NCBI RefSeq assembly: GCF_003990915.1
Contig: NZ_BHXQ01000002.1
Span: forward strand, 1-64,000
DNA from: Chryseotalea sanaruensis
Lineage (GTDB): Bacteria; Bacteroidota; Bacteroidia; Cytophagales; Cyclobacteriaceae
Direction: 5' to 3'
DNA: 64,000 nucleotides
Shown here: positions 16,023 to 25,211 of the stretch, piece by piece
Position numbering within the stretch: the stretch's first letter is position 1
How the letters are laid out: each line of letters opens with the position of its first letter
Made by a program: the position numbers and the translations under genes
Notes under the pieces: model-generated
Database searches by the model: none
What the model saw: only the letters and a program-made list of their open reading frames with translations
Told to the model about the DNA's origin: nothing

Positions 16023-17795
16023 TCAGACAAACTCTTTATACTGCATTTTGTGAAGCTGAGCATAGTACCCGTCTTGCAGAAGCAATCCATCATGCTTACC
16101 CATCTCCTTAATTTCTCCCTTGTCCAGTACAACTATCTTATCTGCGTTTTGTATGGTCGAAAGCCTGTGAGCAATAACAATGGCGGTACGTCCCTTCATC
16201 ATTTTATCGGTAGCCTGCTGGATCATTTCTTCCGTTTCGCTATCAACCGAAGATGTCGCTTCATCTAAAACTAGTATGCGCGGATCGTAAACCATGGCAC
16301 GGATAAAGGAAATCAGCTGGCGTTGCCCTACAGATAAGGTAGAGCCCCGTTCCATTACATTGTAGTTCAATTTGCCCGGCAATCTTTCAATAAATTTTCT
16401 GGCGCCAACCAGATCAGCCGCATGCCAAACCATTTCTTCGGTTACTTCTTCACTGCCGAGGCTTATATTTTTATAAATAGTATCACTGAATAAAAACACA
16501 TCCTGCAGCACCACGCCAATATTCTTTCTAAGATGTCCTAGCTCATATTCACGCAGATCCTTGCCATCAATTTTTATTTCGCCCTTATTAATTTCGTAAA
16601 AGCGATTTAACAAATTAATAATAGATGATTTACCCGCACCAGTTGCACCAACCAACGCTACAGTCTCACCTTCTTTAATGTCCAGGTTAATACCTTTTAA
16701 AACATACTCTTCTTCATTGTAAGCAAACCAAACATTTTCAAGCTTCACCTCACCACGGATATGTTCAGGTACATGAGTTCCATTCTTTTGTACATCTGTT
16801 TGATCATCTAACAAATTAAGAATACGCGATGAACTGACAATACCCATTTGTAAAGTATTATAACGATCTGCAATCATCCGGATAGGTCTGAAGAACATTT
16901 GGATGTACATGATAAAGGCAATCAGTTTACCAATGGTGATACCTGTCATCTCCTCTTGCAGAACACCTTTTGCACCATACCAAACCAATAAACCAATACC
17001 GGCTGCGGCAATAATTTCAGCTACCGGAAAATAAATGGAATAGTACAACACAGACCGAAGGTTTGCATCGCGGTGTTCTTTATTGATTTCCCGGAATTTT
17101 TTAGCTTCATGGTTTTCGCTGGCAAAAATCTGCACGATGTTCATACCTGTAATATGCTCTTGCACAAAAGTATTCAGGTTAGCCACAGCATTACGCACAT
17201 CATTAAAAGCAACTTTTATTTTCTCTTTAAAAATGTAAGTACTAATCAGCATCAAAGGAATGGTAGACAAACTTAGCAGTGAAAGTCTCCAATCGGTATA
17301 AAACATGATGGCTAGAATAAAAATGATTTGCAGCAAATCACTTAGCATAGCAGCAAGACCTTCGCTAAAAACATCAGCCAGGGTTTCAACATCACTAATG
17401 GTACGTGTTACTAAACGACCAATGGGTGTTTTGTCATAAAACCTTAAACGAAGATTGACTAAATGATCGTAAAGCTTGGTGCGAATGTCGCGTATCACTT
17501 GCTGCCCCAACCAACCAGATAAGTAAGTATGTGCGTATTGTGCAATAGACTGGATGAAAAGCATCCCTAGCAAAATCACAATCATCCACAACATGCCCAT
17601 GTAATCACCATTAGCAACATCCTTATCCAACGTATATTGAATAAGCATGGGACGAACGGGTGACAGCAAACCGATGGCAATGGTTAGAAAAACCACAACA
17701 TAGAACCTCCCCTTATACGGTCTTACAAAACGCATCAGTCGGCTTAGCACCGACCAATCAATGATATTACCACTACTTACCTTTTCCTTTTCCAC
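16023..17795 (-). CDS. ABC exporter, fused membrane and ATPase domains (MsbA-like)
   Basis: The protein has 590 residues with a GTG start at 17795. Six membrane helices occupy about 25-325, and the nucleotide-binding domain follows from about 350: Walker A GATGAGKSS, Q-loop VVLQDVFLFSD, signature LSVGQRQ, Walker B ILVLDEATSS, and H-loop AHRLST. It is a homodimeric or heterodimeric type IV exporter, commonly for lipids, peptides or drugs. The substrate cannot be read from sequence. It is followed upstream on the same strand by truA, 45 bp away. Confidence 0.9.
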   Translation of the reverse strand: MEKEKVSSGNIIDWSVLSRLMRFVRPYKGRFYVVVFLTIAIGLLSPVRPMLIQYTLDKDVANGDYMGMLWMIVILLGMLFIQSIAQYAHTYLSGWLGQQVIRDIRTKLYDHLVNLRLRFYDKTPIGRLVTRTISDVETLADVFSEGLAAMLSDLLQIIFILAIMFYTDWRLSLLSLSTIPLMLISTYIFKEKIKVAFNDVRNAVANLNTFVQEHITGMNIVQIFASENHEAKKFREINKEHRDANLRSVLYYSIYFPVAEIIAAAGIGLLVWYGAKGVLQEEMTGITIGKLIAFIMYIQMFFRPIRMIADRYNTLQMGIVSSSRILNLLDDQTDVQKNGTHVPEHIRGEVKLENVWFAYNEEEYVLKGINLDIKEGETVALVGATGAGKSSIINLLNRFYEINKGEIKIDGKDLREYELGHLRKNIGVVLQDVFLFSDTIYKNISLGSEEVTEEMVWHAADLVGARKFIERLPGKLNYNVMERGSTLSVGQRQLISFIRAMVYDPRILVLDEATSSVDSETEEMIQQATDKMMKGRTAIVIAHRLSTIQNADKIVVLDKGEIKEMGKHDGLLLQDGYYAQLHKMQYKEFV

Positions 17796-17840
17796 TTAAG
17801 CCTAGTTATCAGTTACAAGCGATTAAACGCTTATTTATAA

Positions 17841-18587
17841 TTATTGTTGAAAGATTGATTCCGGGTACACTACTCTGGTTAAGAATAAACCATGGGGGGC
17901 AACATTCATACCTGCCTGCTTTCGATCTTTCGATTCCAGTATCAATTTAAAATCTTGCAAAGATAGTTTTCCATTTCCAACTTCCAGTAGCGTCCCTACA
18001 ATTGCCCTTACCATACCTCTTAAAAAACGATTTGCTGAAATATGGAAAATCAATTTGTCGCCTTCTTTAACCCATTCTGCCCGTTTAAGGTTGCAATTGA
18101 AGTTATTTACATCAGTTTTTACCTTGCTGAAAGCTTCAAAATCATGAACTCCCACCAAGGTAGCAGCGGCTTTATTCATTAAAGCTAGATCTACATCTTT
18201 AAAGTAATAAAGTGCCTGTCCTTCCAGAAAAGGGTTCTTCTTTAAAGTAATTCTGTATTCATATGCACGTTCAGTGGCAGAAAAGCGCGCATGTGCTTCT
18301 TCTTTTACCCGCTGTATCGACCGTATAGCAACATCGCTGGGCAAGAAAGAGTTGATCTTGCCGAGAAATGAAACTTCATCTAATGCATGTTCAATATCAA
18401 CATGAAAAAATTGCTGTTCACAGTGTACACCTGTGTCTGTCCGTCCACTGCCGAGGATTGAAATTTCGGCTCTTAACAACTTTGACAATGCGTTTTCTAC
18501 TACAGCCTGTACGCCAATAGCATTCGGTTGGCTTTGCCAGCCGGCATAGTTTGTCCCCTTATAAGCTATTTCAAAAAAGTAACGCAT
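17841..18587 (-). CDS. truA: tRNA pseudouridine(38-40) synthase
   Basis: The protein has 248 residues. The start is set at the ATG of MRYFFEIAYKGTNYAGWQSQ, the universal TruA opening; the frame extends 27 codons upstream into the end of the thiolase gene without a TruA match. The catalytic motif GSGRTDTGVH gives Asp51. RFLRGMVRAIVGTLLEVG near residue 185 is the other hallmark. It isomerises uridines 38-40 of the anticodon arm. Confidence 0.95.
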   Translation of the reverse strand: MRYFFEIAYKGTNYAGWQSQPNAIGVQAVVENALSKLLRAEISILGSGRTDTGVHCEQQFFHVDIEHALDEVSFLGKINSFLPSDVAIRSIQRVKEEAHARFSATERAYEYRITLKKNPFLEGQALYYFKDVDLALMNKAAATLVGVHDFEAFSKVKTDVNNFNCNLKRAEWVKEGDKLIFHISANRFLRGMVRAIVGTLLEVGNGKLSLQDFKLILESKDRKQAGMNVAPHGLFLTRVVYPESIFQQ

Positions 18588-18619
18588 CGTTAATAATTTC
18601 AAATTTGAAATTTGAAATT

Positions 18620-19816
18620 TTAGATTTTCTCGTAAAGAATAGCCGAACCTTGCCCCACACCTATGCACATGGTGGCAATACCATATCGCACCTCACGCTT
18701 TTGCATTTCGTGAATTAGTGTAGCTGATATACGAACACCACTACAACCAAGAGGGTGACCAATAGCGATAGAGCCCCCGTTAACATTTACGATGTCAGGG
18801 TTAAGATTGAGGTCTTGCATACAAGCTAAAGATTGAGAGGCAAAAGCCTCGTTAAGTTCTACCAAACCAATATCCTGAATTTTTAAGCCTGCTCTTTTCA
18901 ACACTTTATTTACGGCAGGTACCGGCCCCACACCCATGTAAGCAGGATCAACTCCTGCTATGGCCATGGTTACAACGCGTGCCTTAGGTTTCAGATTAAA
19001 TCTTTTTACTACATCTTCGTTTACTAATAAACTAACTGCTGCCCCGTCATTAATACCAGATGAGTTTCCGGCAGTTACCGTTCCGCCTTCTTTAAAGGCA
19101 GGCTTCAACGCTGCTAATTTTTCTATTGATGTAACACGCGGATGCTCGTCTTTATCAAAAAGTAAAGGATCGTTCTTTCCTTTTGGCACTAAAACACTCA
19201 CCAACTCATCATTAAATTTCCCAGCCTCATGTGCTTTTGCATATCGCACCTGACTTTGGTAAGCAAATTCATCTTGTGCCTCACGACTTACTTTCCATTT
19301 TGCAGCAACATTTTCTGCCGTCTCACCCATCGTAAATGGATGATACAATTTTGACAACGCAGGATTGGTAAAACGCCAGCCCATAGTTGTATCATATATT
19401 TCAGTCTTACGTGAAAAACCTTCTTCGGCTTTGGCCATTACAAATGGAGCGCGACTCATGCTCTCTACACCACCTGCTAAATACGCTTCACCTTCACCCA
19501 ACATAATAGCGCGAGAAGCGTCCATGATCGCCTGCAAACCCGATGCGCATAAACGATTAACCGTTACACCACCTACCTCTACTGGTAATCCTGAAAGTAA
19601 AGCAGCCATTCGGGCAACGTTACGATTGTCTTCACCCGATTGATTTGCCGCTCCAAAAACCACATCTTCTATTAAACTAAAATCAACCGTTGGATTGCGT
19701 TCTACTAATCTTTTAATTACCCATGCCGCCAAATCATCAGGCCTTACAGCAGCTAAACTACCGGCATATTTTCCAATTGGCGTTCTTACTATATCAACTA
19801 TGTAAACTGATTTCAT
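18620..19816 (-). CDS. Thiolase (acetyl-CoA C-acyltransferase, 3-oxoadipyl-CoA thiolase-like)
   Basis: The protein has 398 residues. The acylated Cys90 lies in VNRLCASGLQA. The C-terminal His is in GGSIAIGHPLGCSG, and the second Cys is in CIGVGQGSA. The stretch GEDNRNVARMAALLSGLP and GGVESMSRAPFVMAKAEEGF closely resembles PcaF/PaaJ-type thiolases, but degradative and biosynthetic thiolases are hard to separate by eye. With no neighbouring beta-oxidation or ketoadipate genes, I leave the substrate open. It lies 33 bp upstream of truA. Confidence 0.9.
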   Translation of the reverse strand: MKSVYIVDIVRTPIGKYAGSLAAVRPDDLAAWVIKRLVERNPTVDFSLIEDVVFGAANQSGEDNRNVARMAALLSGLPVEVGGVTVNRLCASGLQAIMDASRAIMLGEGEAYLAGGVESMSRAPFVMAKAEEGFSRKTEIYDTTMGWRFTNPALSKLYHPFTMGETAENVAAKWKVSREAQDEFAYQSQVRYAKAHEAGKFNDELVSVLVPKGKNDPLLFDKDEHPRVTSIEKLAALKPAFKEGGTVTAGNSSGINDGAAVSLLVNEDVVKRFNLKPKARVVTMAIAGVDPAYMGVGPVPAVNKVLKRAGLKIQDIGLVELNEAFASQSLACMQDLNLNPDIVNVNGGSIAIGHPLGCSGVRISATLIHEMQKREVRYGIATMCIGVGQGSAILYEKI

Positions 19817-19890
19817 GCTTAAAATTTAAGGAATGGTTTATTACATTAAAGGATTCCGTAGTTTTGTCGGCAAGTTAAAGCAAGCTTTAT

Positions 19891-20355
19891 ATGTGGCAAA
19901 GAATTCAAACCGTATTTCTGGTAGTTGTTATTATTTCAATGATCGGACTGATTTTTATGCCCATCTGGGTATTTCTGCCCGATACTGAAAATTCGCACAT
20001 GTTATTTGCCTTGCACTACACCGAAAAAACAAATGGTGTTGCCAATACGCTATATATGCCCTATGCCATTACGGCAATGCTGGCAATTGCTGCAGCATCG
20101 ATAGCCTTTATCAGTATTCAAAAATTCAAAAATCGCGCCTTACAAATGAAGCTGGGAGCCCTTAATTCATTGTTAATGCTGGGTGCAATGGTTAGCATTG
20201 TGGTTTTTGTAATGGACCTTGCCAAAAGTCACAATGGTGGCCAATACGGTTCTGGTTTTTGGATGATCGCCATGGGGGTTGCGGCTAACTTCCTGGCAAA
20301 TCGATTTATTAGAAGAGACGAAAAAATAGTACGCGACTCAGAACGCTTGCGTTAG
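19891..20355 (+). CDS. DUF4293-like integral membrane protein
   Basis: The protein has 154 residues, opens MWQRIQTVFLVVVIISMIGL, and has four predicted membrane helices (about 5-28, 55-78, 85-108 and 120-138). The opening MWQRIQT and the four-helix layout match a Bacteroidota-specific family known as DUF4293. No function is established. It is divergent from the thiolase gene, 74 bp apart. Confidence 0.75.
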   Translation: MWQRIQTVFLVVVIISMIGLIFMPIWVFLPDTENSHMLFALHYTEKTNGVANTLYMPYAITAMLAIAAASIAFISIQKFKNRALQMKLGALNSLLMLGAMVSIVVFVMDLAKSHNGGQYGSGFWMIAMGVAANFLANRFIRRDEKIVRDSERLR

Positions 20356-20387
20356 TTTTTCGTATAATCACTCAAAACTTAACAATT

Positions 20388-20831
20388 ATGAGAAAAATAA
20401 CCATTTTGAGCCTGATGCTCCTGGCTAGTTCAATTGCTTTTGCGCAAGAGTATAAAATTATCACCACTGTAGAGTCTATTGTTCCGCTCGGCATTGGTCG
20501 TTCCAGGATGTTAGATGCAAAAGAATCTAGCGACTACAAAAACCTGACTACCGCTCGGGTAGACGGCAAAAAAAGTGATCAGGGTGACATTAAAAGAGAG
20601 GATATAAAAATTAACAACTTCGAAGAAACTAAGTTGCTTAATTTCTATAGTGCAGTAGGTATTAACTTTCAAAATATTGCGTCTAACGATGCCGTTGTAA
20701 CTTCTAAACTTAATGAAATGGCAAAAGAAGGCTGGGAACTTATGTTTGTTACCAGTGGTGTTGAAAGTGAAGCTGGTAAGCAGGATGGTGAAGGTATTTT
20801 TATAACACGCTACGTGTTTAAAAAGAAGTAA
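20388..20831 (+). CDS. Small exported protein of unknown function
   Basis: The protein has 147 residues with a signal peptide (MRKITILSLMLLASSIAFAQ). The mature part contains an internal LLNFYSAVGINFQNI and a C-terminal ALNEMAKEGWELMFVTSGVE-like segment, which recalls DUF4177 proteins (EMAKEGWELVSV). It follows the DUF4293-like gene by 32 bp and ends before a clear terminator, so the two probably form a short operon. Confidence 0.65.
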   Translation: MRKITILSLMLLASSIAFAQEYKIITTVESIVPLGIGRSRMLDAKESSDYKNLTTARVDGKKSDQGDIKREDIKINNFEETKLLNFYSAVGINFQNIASNDAVVTSKLNEMAKEGWELMFVTSGVESEAGKQDGEGIFITRYVFKKK

Positions 20832-20873
20832 GCCTGCCAAGCTGTCACTATTTTTACATTGGAACAATAGTTG

Positions 20874-20897
20874 AAATCCTGCTCAGGCAGGATTTTT
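20874..20897 (+). terminator. Rho-independent terminator
   Basis: The stem AAATCCTGC with loop TCAG and GCAGGATTTTT is followed by more Ts. It lies 43 bp after the small exported-protein gene and 21 bp before htpG. Confidence 0.85.
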
Positions 20898-20917
20898 CAA
20901 TTCTAACAAATACAACT

Positions 20918-22816
20918 ATGGCAGAAGTAGCAGAAAAAGGCAGTATCTCGATTCATACCGAGAATATTTTTCCAATCATCAAAAAGTTCCTTTATAGCGA
21001 CCATGAAATTTTTCTTCGCGAACTGGTATCTAATGCAGTTGATGCAACCCAAAAACTGAAGAAACTTTCTTCATTGGGTGAATTTGGCGGAGAACTAGGT
21101 GATGTAAGAATAGAAGTTAAATTTGATAAAGAAAAGCGCACCATTACTGTAAGCGACAAAGGCTTAGGCATGACTGGTGAAGAAATTAAAAAGTATATCA
21201 ATCAAATCGCTTTCTCAGGGGCAACAGAGTTTGTTGAAAAATTTAAGGATAAGACTGATGCTAAAGATATCATTGGTAAATTCGGTCTAGGCTTTTACTC
21301 TGCCTTTATGGTAGCTGATAAAGTAGAAGTAGTTTCAAAGTCTTTCAAAGACAATACTGAAGCAGCACGCTGGATTTGCGATGGTTCAACAGAATTTGAA
21401 TTGACCTCTGCCACTAAAGAAGGACGAGGTACAGATGTAATTCTTCATATAAATGCAGACTCAGATGAGTTTTTAGAAGAGTCTCGTCTTAAAGGCATCC
21501 TTGAAAAGTATTGCAAATTTTTACCTGTAGAAATTAAGTTCGGCACCAAAGACGAAAGCGTTGAGGATGGTGAAGACCAGGACGGAAAGAAAAAATTCAA
21601 GACGGTTACCACCGACAACATCATTAATAACCCTGCTCCACTTTGGGCAAAATCGCCTACAGAGTTAAAAGACGAAGACTATATTTCTTTTTATAAAGAA
21701 CTTTATCCTTTCAGCGAAGATCCGTTGTTTTGGATCCACCTCAATGTGGATTATCCTTTTAATCTAACAGGAATTTTATATTTCCCTAAGGTGAAGAATG
21801 ACTTCGAAATTCAGAAAAATAAAATTCAACTTTACTCTCGTCAAGTTTTTATTACTGATGAAGTAAAAGATGTAGTGCCTGATTTTCTTATGTTGCTTCA
21901 CGGTGTTATTGATTCACCAGACATTCCATTGAATGTTTCACGAAGTTACTTACAGAGTGATGGTAACGTTAAAAAAATAAGTCAACATATTACAAAAAAG
22001 GTTGCTGATAAACTTCAAGAACTTTTCAAAAAAGACAGAGTCGATTTTGAAAAGAAGTGGGATGATGTAAATATTTTTGTTAAGTATGGTATTATCAGCG
22101 ATGAGAAATTCTATGATCGCGCTAAAGATTTTACACTACTTAAAAATGTTGATAAGCAGTATTTTACAATAGAAGAGTACAAAGAAAAGATAAGTGCTAA
22201 CCAGACCGATAAAGACGGTAGCCTTGTCTACCTATATACAACTGATGCCGGTAAACAAGATAGCTTTATACAAGCAGCTAAAAATAAGTCTTACGATGTC
22301 CTCCTCCTTGATGGTGTCTTAGACAATCACTTCATTAATACATTCGAGCAAAAGCTTGAGAAAACACAGATCAAACGTGTAGACAGTGAAATTGTAGATA
22401 AGCTTATCGACAAAGACACAAAGATGGAAAGTGTGCTCAGCAAAGAGGATGAGGAAAAAGTTAAAGCCATTTTTGAAAAGGCGATTAACAACAAAGCTAT
22501 GACTGTGGCAATTGAATCGCTTTCAACAGATGAGTTGCCTGTAGTAATTACTATGAGCGAGTGGATGCGCAGAATGAAAGACATGGCCAAAATGGGCGGT
22601 GGCGGTTATGCCTTTATGGGTGGCATGCCTGATAATTACAACGTATTCATTAATGGTAATCATGCCATCACGCAAAAAATTCTGAAAGCTGAAAATGAAG
22701 ATCAACAAACTAAGCTAGCTAAGCAAGCTTTTGACCTGGCCTTGCTTTCTCAAAATATGCTAACTGGTGCAGACTTAACCAGTTTCATTAAGAGAAGCAT
22801 AGAAATGGTTGGATAG
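20918..22816 (+). CDS. htpG: Molecular chaperone Hsp90
   Basis: The protein has 632 residues, normal for bacterial Hsp90. The ATP-binding GHKL domain is seen in FLRELVSNAVDA (Glu35, Asn39), VSDKGLGMTGEEI and IIGKFGLGFYSAFMVAD. The middle domain includes YPFNLTGILYFPK and the RQVFITDEV loop, with NVSRSYLQSD nearby. A glycine-rich MGGGGYAFMGGMP segment lies in the C-terminal dimerisation domain. It is flanked by terminators on both sides, so it is its own transcription unit. Confidence 0.97.
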   Translation: MAEVAEKGSISIHTENIFPIIKKFLYSDHEIFLRELVSNAVDATQKLKKLSSLGEFGGELGDVRIEVKFDKEKRTITVSDKGLGMTGEEIKKYINQIAFSGATEFVEKFKDKTDAKDIIGKFGLGFYSAFMVADKVEVVSKSFKDNTEAARWICDGSTEFELTSATKEGRGTDVILHINADSDEFLEESRLKGILEKYCKFLPVEIKFGTKDESVEDGEDQDGKKKFKTVTTDNIINNPAPLWAKSPTELKDEDYISFYKELYPFSEDPLFWIHLNVDYPFNLTGILYFPKVKNDFEIQKNKIQLYSRQVFITDEVKDVVPDFLMLLHGVIDSPDIPLNVSRSYLQSDGNVKKISQHITKKVADKLQELFKKDRVDFEKKWDDVNIFVKYGIISDEKFYDRAKDFTLLKNVDKQYFTIEEYKEKISANQTDKDGSLVYLYTTDAGKQDSFIQAAKNKSYDVLLLDGVLDNHFINTFEQKLEKTQIKRVDSEIVDKLIDKDTKMESVLSKEDEEKVKAIFEKAINNKAMTVAIESLSTDELPVVITMSEWMRRMKDMAKMGGGGYAFMGGMPDNYNVFINGNHAITQKILKAENEDQQTKLAKQAFDLALLSQNMLTGADLTSFIKRSIEMVG

Positions 22817-22838
22817 TTTTTATTCAACTATCTATTTT

Positions 22839-22884
22839 AGCTGAATCAGTTGTGTGTAACAACATAATTGATTCAGCTTTTTTA
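22839..22884 (+). terminator. Rho-independent terminator of htpG
   Basis: AGCTGAATCA (22839-22848) pairs exactly with TGATTCAGCT (22869-22878), followed by a run of Ts. It ends 27 bp before the convergent gene. Confidence 0.85.
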
Positions 22885-22910
22885 TTTTATGAGGAAGTGT
22901 TAGGATACTC

Positions 22911-24146
22911 CTACTTATTCATCACGTAGTCGTCAAAAGTAAGTGTTTCCGAAACATTCTTCGACTTTGCTGTGGGACTCAATTGATATGCTAAGGCCAA
23001 AGCCAACAAAAAGAAGCAGCACAGGTATAGCGTATAAAAGGTAAATGGAGAAAAATCAAATACACCCTGATAACTTAAGTAATTATAAGAGAAAGCTACG
23101 GCTAGTGCCATAATACCCGATACACTAAACCAGGCACCATATCTTTCAAATAGCATTGCTCTCAAAATTATAATTACAATACAAAGTAGTACGGCACCTG
23201 CCAATGTCAAATAAATGTTAAGCAAATTGGTGTAAACAACAGCAGGTGTTGCCATTGTGAGAAATACGAATATATAGTTGGGGTAAAGAAGAATTTTCTT
23301 AATCAACAAATTGGTATCGAAAACATACAGCTTGGCAATAAACTGTATAGCCAGCGCCATCGTAAAGTATAGCGTTATGTATTCAATTTTTAATGTCAGT
23401 TCCCAATCAAACCAAGGCATCCAATGAATGGCTAAGTATTGTTCTGAAAAGATGGAACGTAGTCCCCAGGTTAGGCAAAGCATTGCGAAGTAGAGAGCCG
23501 CCTTTTCCCGTTTAACAAACACATAAATAATAATAAAAAATAAACCCAGAAAAGTAAGCACTCCCAGCAAGATCATATTAACCAGGTAAGCCTTGCTTTG
23601 CTGATTCAGTAAGTCTTCAGGTAAACCAAGACGGATTGGGTTCTTAATACCACCAATTGAGTGATGAAAATTGGCTATCTGCAAAGTGAACTGTAGTGTG
23701 TCTTTGGTTACAGGAAAGCTGACGACCTGAGGAAGCCACTGTGGTTGGGTTGTTCTTCTTGAAGAGCTGACGAGTCCATTTTTGGCAATCAGTACACCAT
23801 TTATCCATAAATTGTAGGCGCAATAAAGCTGGGGAATATCAACGGCCAAATTTTTTTGATCACGATTAACAATAACAGATAGCTTATACGTTGCAATACC
23901 CTGACTGCTTTCTTTATTCCAGCGATGAGGAAAATTAACAAGTATTGACCCCTCAGGCTTTTCAAAAGGCGTTACCAGTTGATCGGCATAGATATACCAC
24001 TGGCCATTTAATGATACAGGTGATTGTTGGAAATTATAGGAACGTGAATCGAAAATTCCGTTCAATGCGATAGGTTTACTCTGCGCAACTACAGACACGA
24101 AATAAACACTTAGCAACACTAATGTTGCCATAACTTTTTTTACCAT
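22911..24146 (-). CDS. 7TMR-DISM-type receptor without output domain
   Basis: The protein has 411 residues. I chose the ATG at 24146 because it gives a signal peptide (MVKKVMATLVLLSVYFVSVVAQ); a ten-residue polar prefix precedes it in frame. Residues 30-185 are an extracytoplasmic beta-sandwich (SLNGQWYIYADQL, then VDIPQLYCAYNLWINGVLIAKNG), a ligand-binding module of the 7TMR-DISMED2 kind. Residues 195-400 hold seven to eight membrane helices. The chain stops 20 residues after the last helix, so no kinase or cyclase domain is attached. Either a partner protein relays the signal, or it is a truncated paralogue. Confidence 0.75.
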   Translation of the reverse strand: MVKKVMATLVLLSVYFVSVVAQSKPIALNGIFDSRSYNFQQSPVSLNGQWYIYADQLVTPFEKPEGSILVNFPHRWNKESSQGIATYKLSVIVNRDQKNLAVDIPQLYCAYNLWINGVLIAKNGLVSSSRRTTQPQWLPQVVSFPVTKDTLQFTLQIANFHHSIGGIKNPIRLGLPEDLLNQQSKAYLVNMILLGVLTFLGLFFIIIYVFVKREKAALYFAMLCLTWGLRSIFSEQYLAIHWMPWFDWELTLKIEYITLYFTMALAIQFIAKLYVFDTNLLIKKILLYPNYIFVFLTMATPAVVYTNLLNIYLTLAGAVLLCIVIIILRAMLFERYGAWFSVSGIMALAVAFSYNYLSYQGVFDFSPFTFYTLYLCCFFLLALALAYQLSPTAKSKNVSETLTFDDYVMNK

Positions 24147-24272
24147 TTGCTTGGGGCTTTGGTAGATTAAAACCAAAGCGAATATACACCAAATTGGGTA
24201 TTAGCATCTTGCAAACGTTGTCAAACCTTTTAAATGTAAGTTTTTCAGAGATCTATACTTTTTTCTAGAAGT

Positions 24273-24743
24273 TTAGTCAGGTAATTGGCCTGTTACCACC
24301 CTATCGTAAGTGATAAAATCTGTATTTACCGGCTCAAAACCCTTTTGGCGAAGGAGGATAGCAACTTGAGCCCGGTGGTAGGTAGAATGATTTACCAAGT
24401 GTATCATAATGTTCTCAACCTTATTCTTATAGGGGTCTCCCACATAATTATTGTATGACAATTCTCTGTCGAAACGCTCGTTTTCGTTGACAAATGCTAG
24501 CCAGTTTTTTCCAATTTCATTGCTCATAGCCTCCAACTCCATTAGACTGTACTGCTTCCACAACGGATAGGGAGCCGTTGAGTTTCCCGTTATCCTTGCT
24601 AACCAAATGTACAAGGCTGAAAGTGTATGACTCATCAATGTCAAAATCTTTTCATCACTTACTTGTTGCTTTTTTAAACATGTAATTACCTTCTTATTTG
24701 CCCAATCGTTGTAGCTATACAGTTTTACAAAATACTCCTTCAT
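24273..24743 (-). CDS. DinB superfamily (four-helix, metal-binding) protein
   Basis: The protein has 156 residues, from the ATG at 24743 (a TTG three codons upstream is possible). The motifs are SYNDWANKKVI near residue 12, THTLSALYIWLARI-like near 45, and HLVNHSTYHRAQVAILLRQ near 115. The metal-binding histidines fit the DinB/YfiT fold. These proteins act in thiol transfer or detoxification; the substrate is unknown. It is monocistronic and is unrelated to DNA polymerase IV despite the shared name. Confidence 0.85.
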   Translation of the reverse strand: MKEYFVKLYSYNDWANKKVITCLKKQQVSDEKILTLMSHTLSALYIWLARITGNSTAPYPLWKQYSLMELEAMSNEIGKNWLAFVNENERFDRELSYNNYVGDPYKNKVENIMIHLVNHSTYHRAQVAILLRQKGFEPVNTDFITYDRVVTGQLPD

Positions 24744-24903
24744 CTTCTGCAATCTAAAATGTTATAATTCGCAAGCAAGTTATAAGGTTTTGAGGATTAT
24801 TTAATTTTTAGAAAGATGCTTTTAATCATATTAGCTCGCCTCATTAAAGGAAAGGGTGTTGGTCTGTTCATCATTACCCTACACTTAATATTTCTGATTG
24901 ATC

Positions 24904-24930
24904 TGAAGATGATTTTAAACATCATCTTCA
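24904..24930. terminator. Inverted repeat, possible weak terminator
   Basis: TGAAGATGAT (24904-24913) pairs perfectly with ATCATCTTCA (24921-24930) around a 7-bp loop. There is no clear T-run on either side, so termination of the minus-strand operon at 24961-25916 is only possible. The remaining DNA around it shows no supported gene. Confidence 0.4.
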
Positions 24931-24960
24931 AACTATCTTGTTACGTCTTCTTTATTACCA

Positions 24961-25164
24961 CTAGGGCTGTTTAAAGTACATTGGGATGTCCTGCAATGGA
25001 CTATCCCAAAAGGGCCTAAGATTTAAGTAATGTCTTCGAACGCTAACAGCAATAGACGCCATTACTATTACTGACACACCTGCTAGTACGACATCATAGT
25101 ATTGCAAAAACCTTCCGAGCAACATTATCGCAAGAAGGGATAAAATAAATAAATTCCTTGACAT
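24961..25164 (-). CDS. Small two-span membrane protein
   Basis: The protein has 67 residues, from the ATG at 25164 (MSRNLFILSLLAIMLLGRFLQ). Two hydrophobic segments (about 4-18 and 22-41) are followed by a basic patch and a proline-containing tail (DSPLQDIPMYFKQP). It follows the exported protein at 25212-25916 by 47 bp on the same strand, probably in one transcript. No family is recognised. Its size and clean topology support it, but a spurious frame cannot be fully excluded. Confidence 0.55.
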   Translation of the reverse strand: MSRNLFILSLLAIMLLGRFLQYYDVVLAGVSVIVMASIAVSVRRHYLNLRPFWDSPLQDIPMYFKQP

Positions 25165-25211
25165 CAATTCATTATTAATAATTACGGAATACTTTAGTTG
25201 TTGCCATTACT

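Noticed and set aside
24273-24743. DNA polymerase IV, because of the name DinB
   Set aside because: The sequence is a small four-helix metal-binding protein of the DinB/YfiT superfamily; the polymerase is the separate gene at 11890-12996.
24816-24974. Plus-strand 52-codon hydrophobic frame (MLLIILARLIKGKG...)
   Set aside because: It overlaps the end of the minus-strand gene at 24961-25164 and an inverted repeat. AT-rich DNA easily gives hydrophobic frames, and no terminator or leader supports it.
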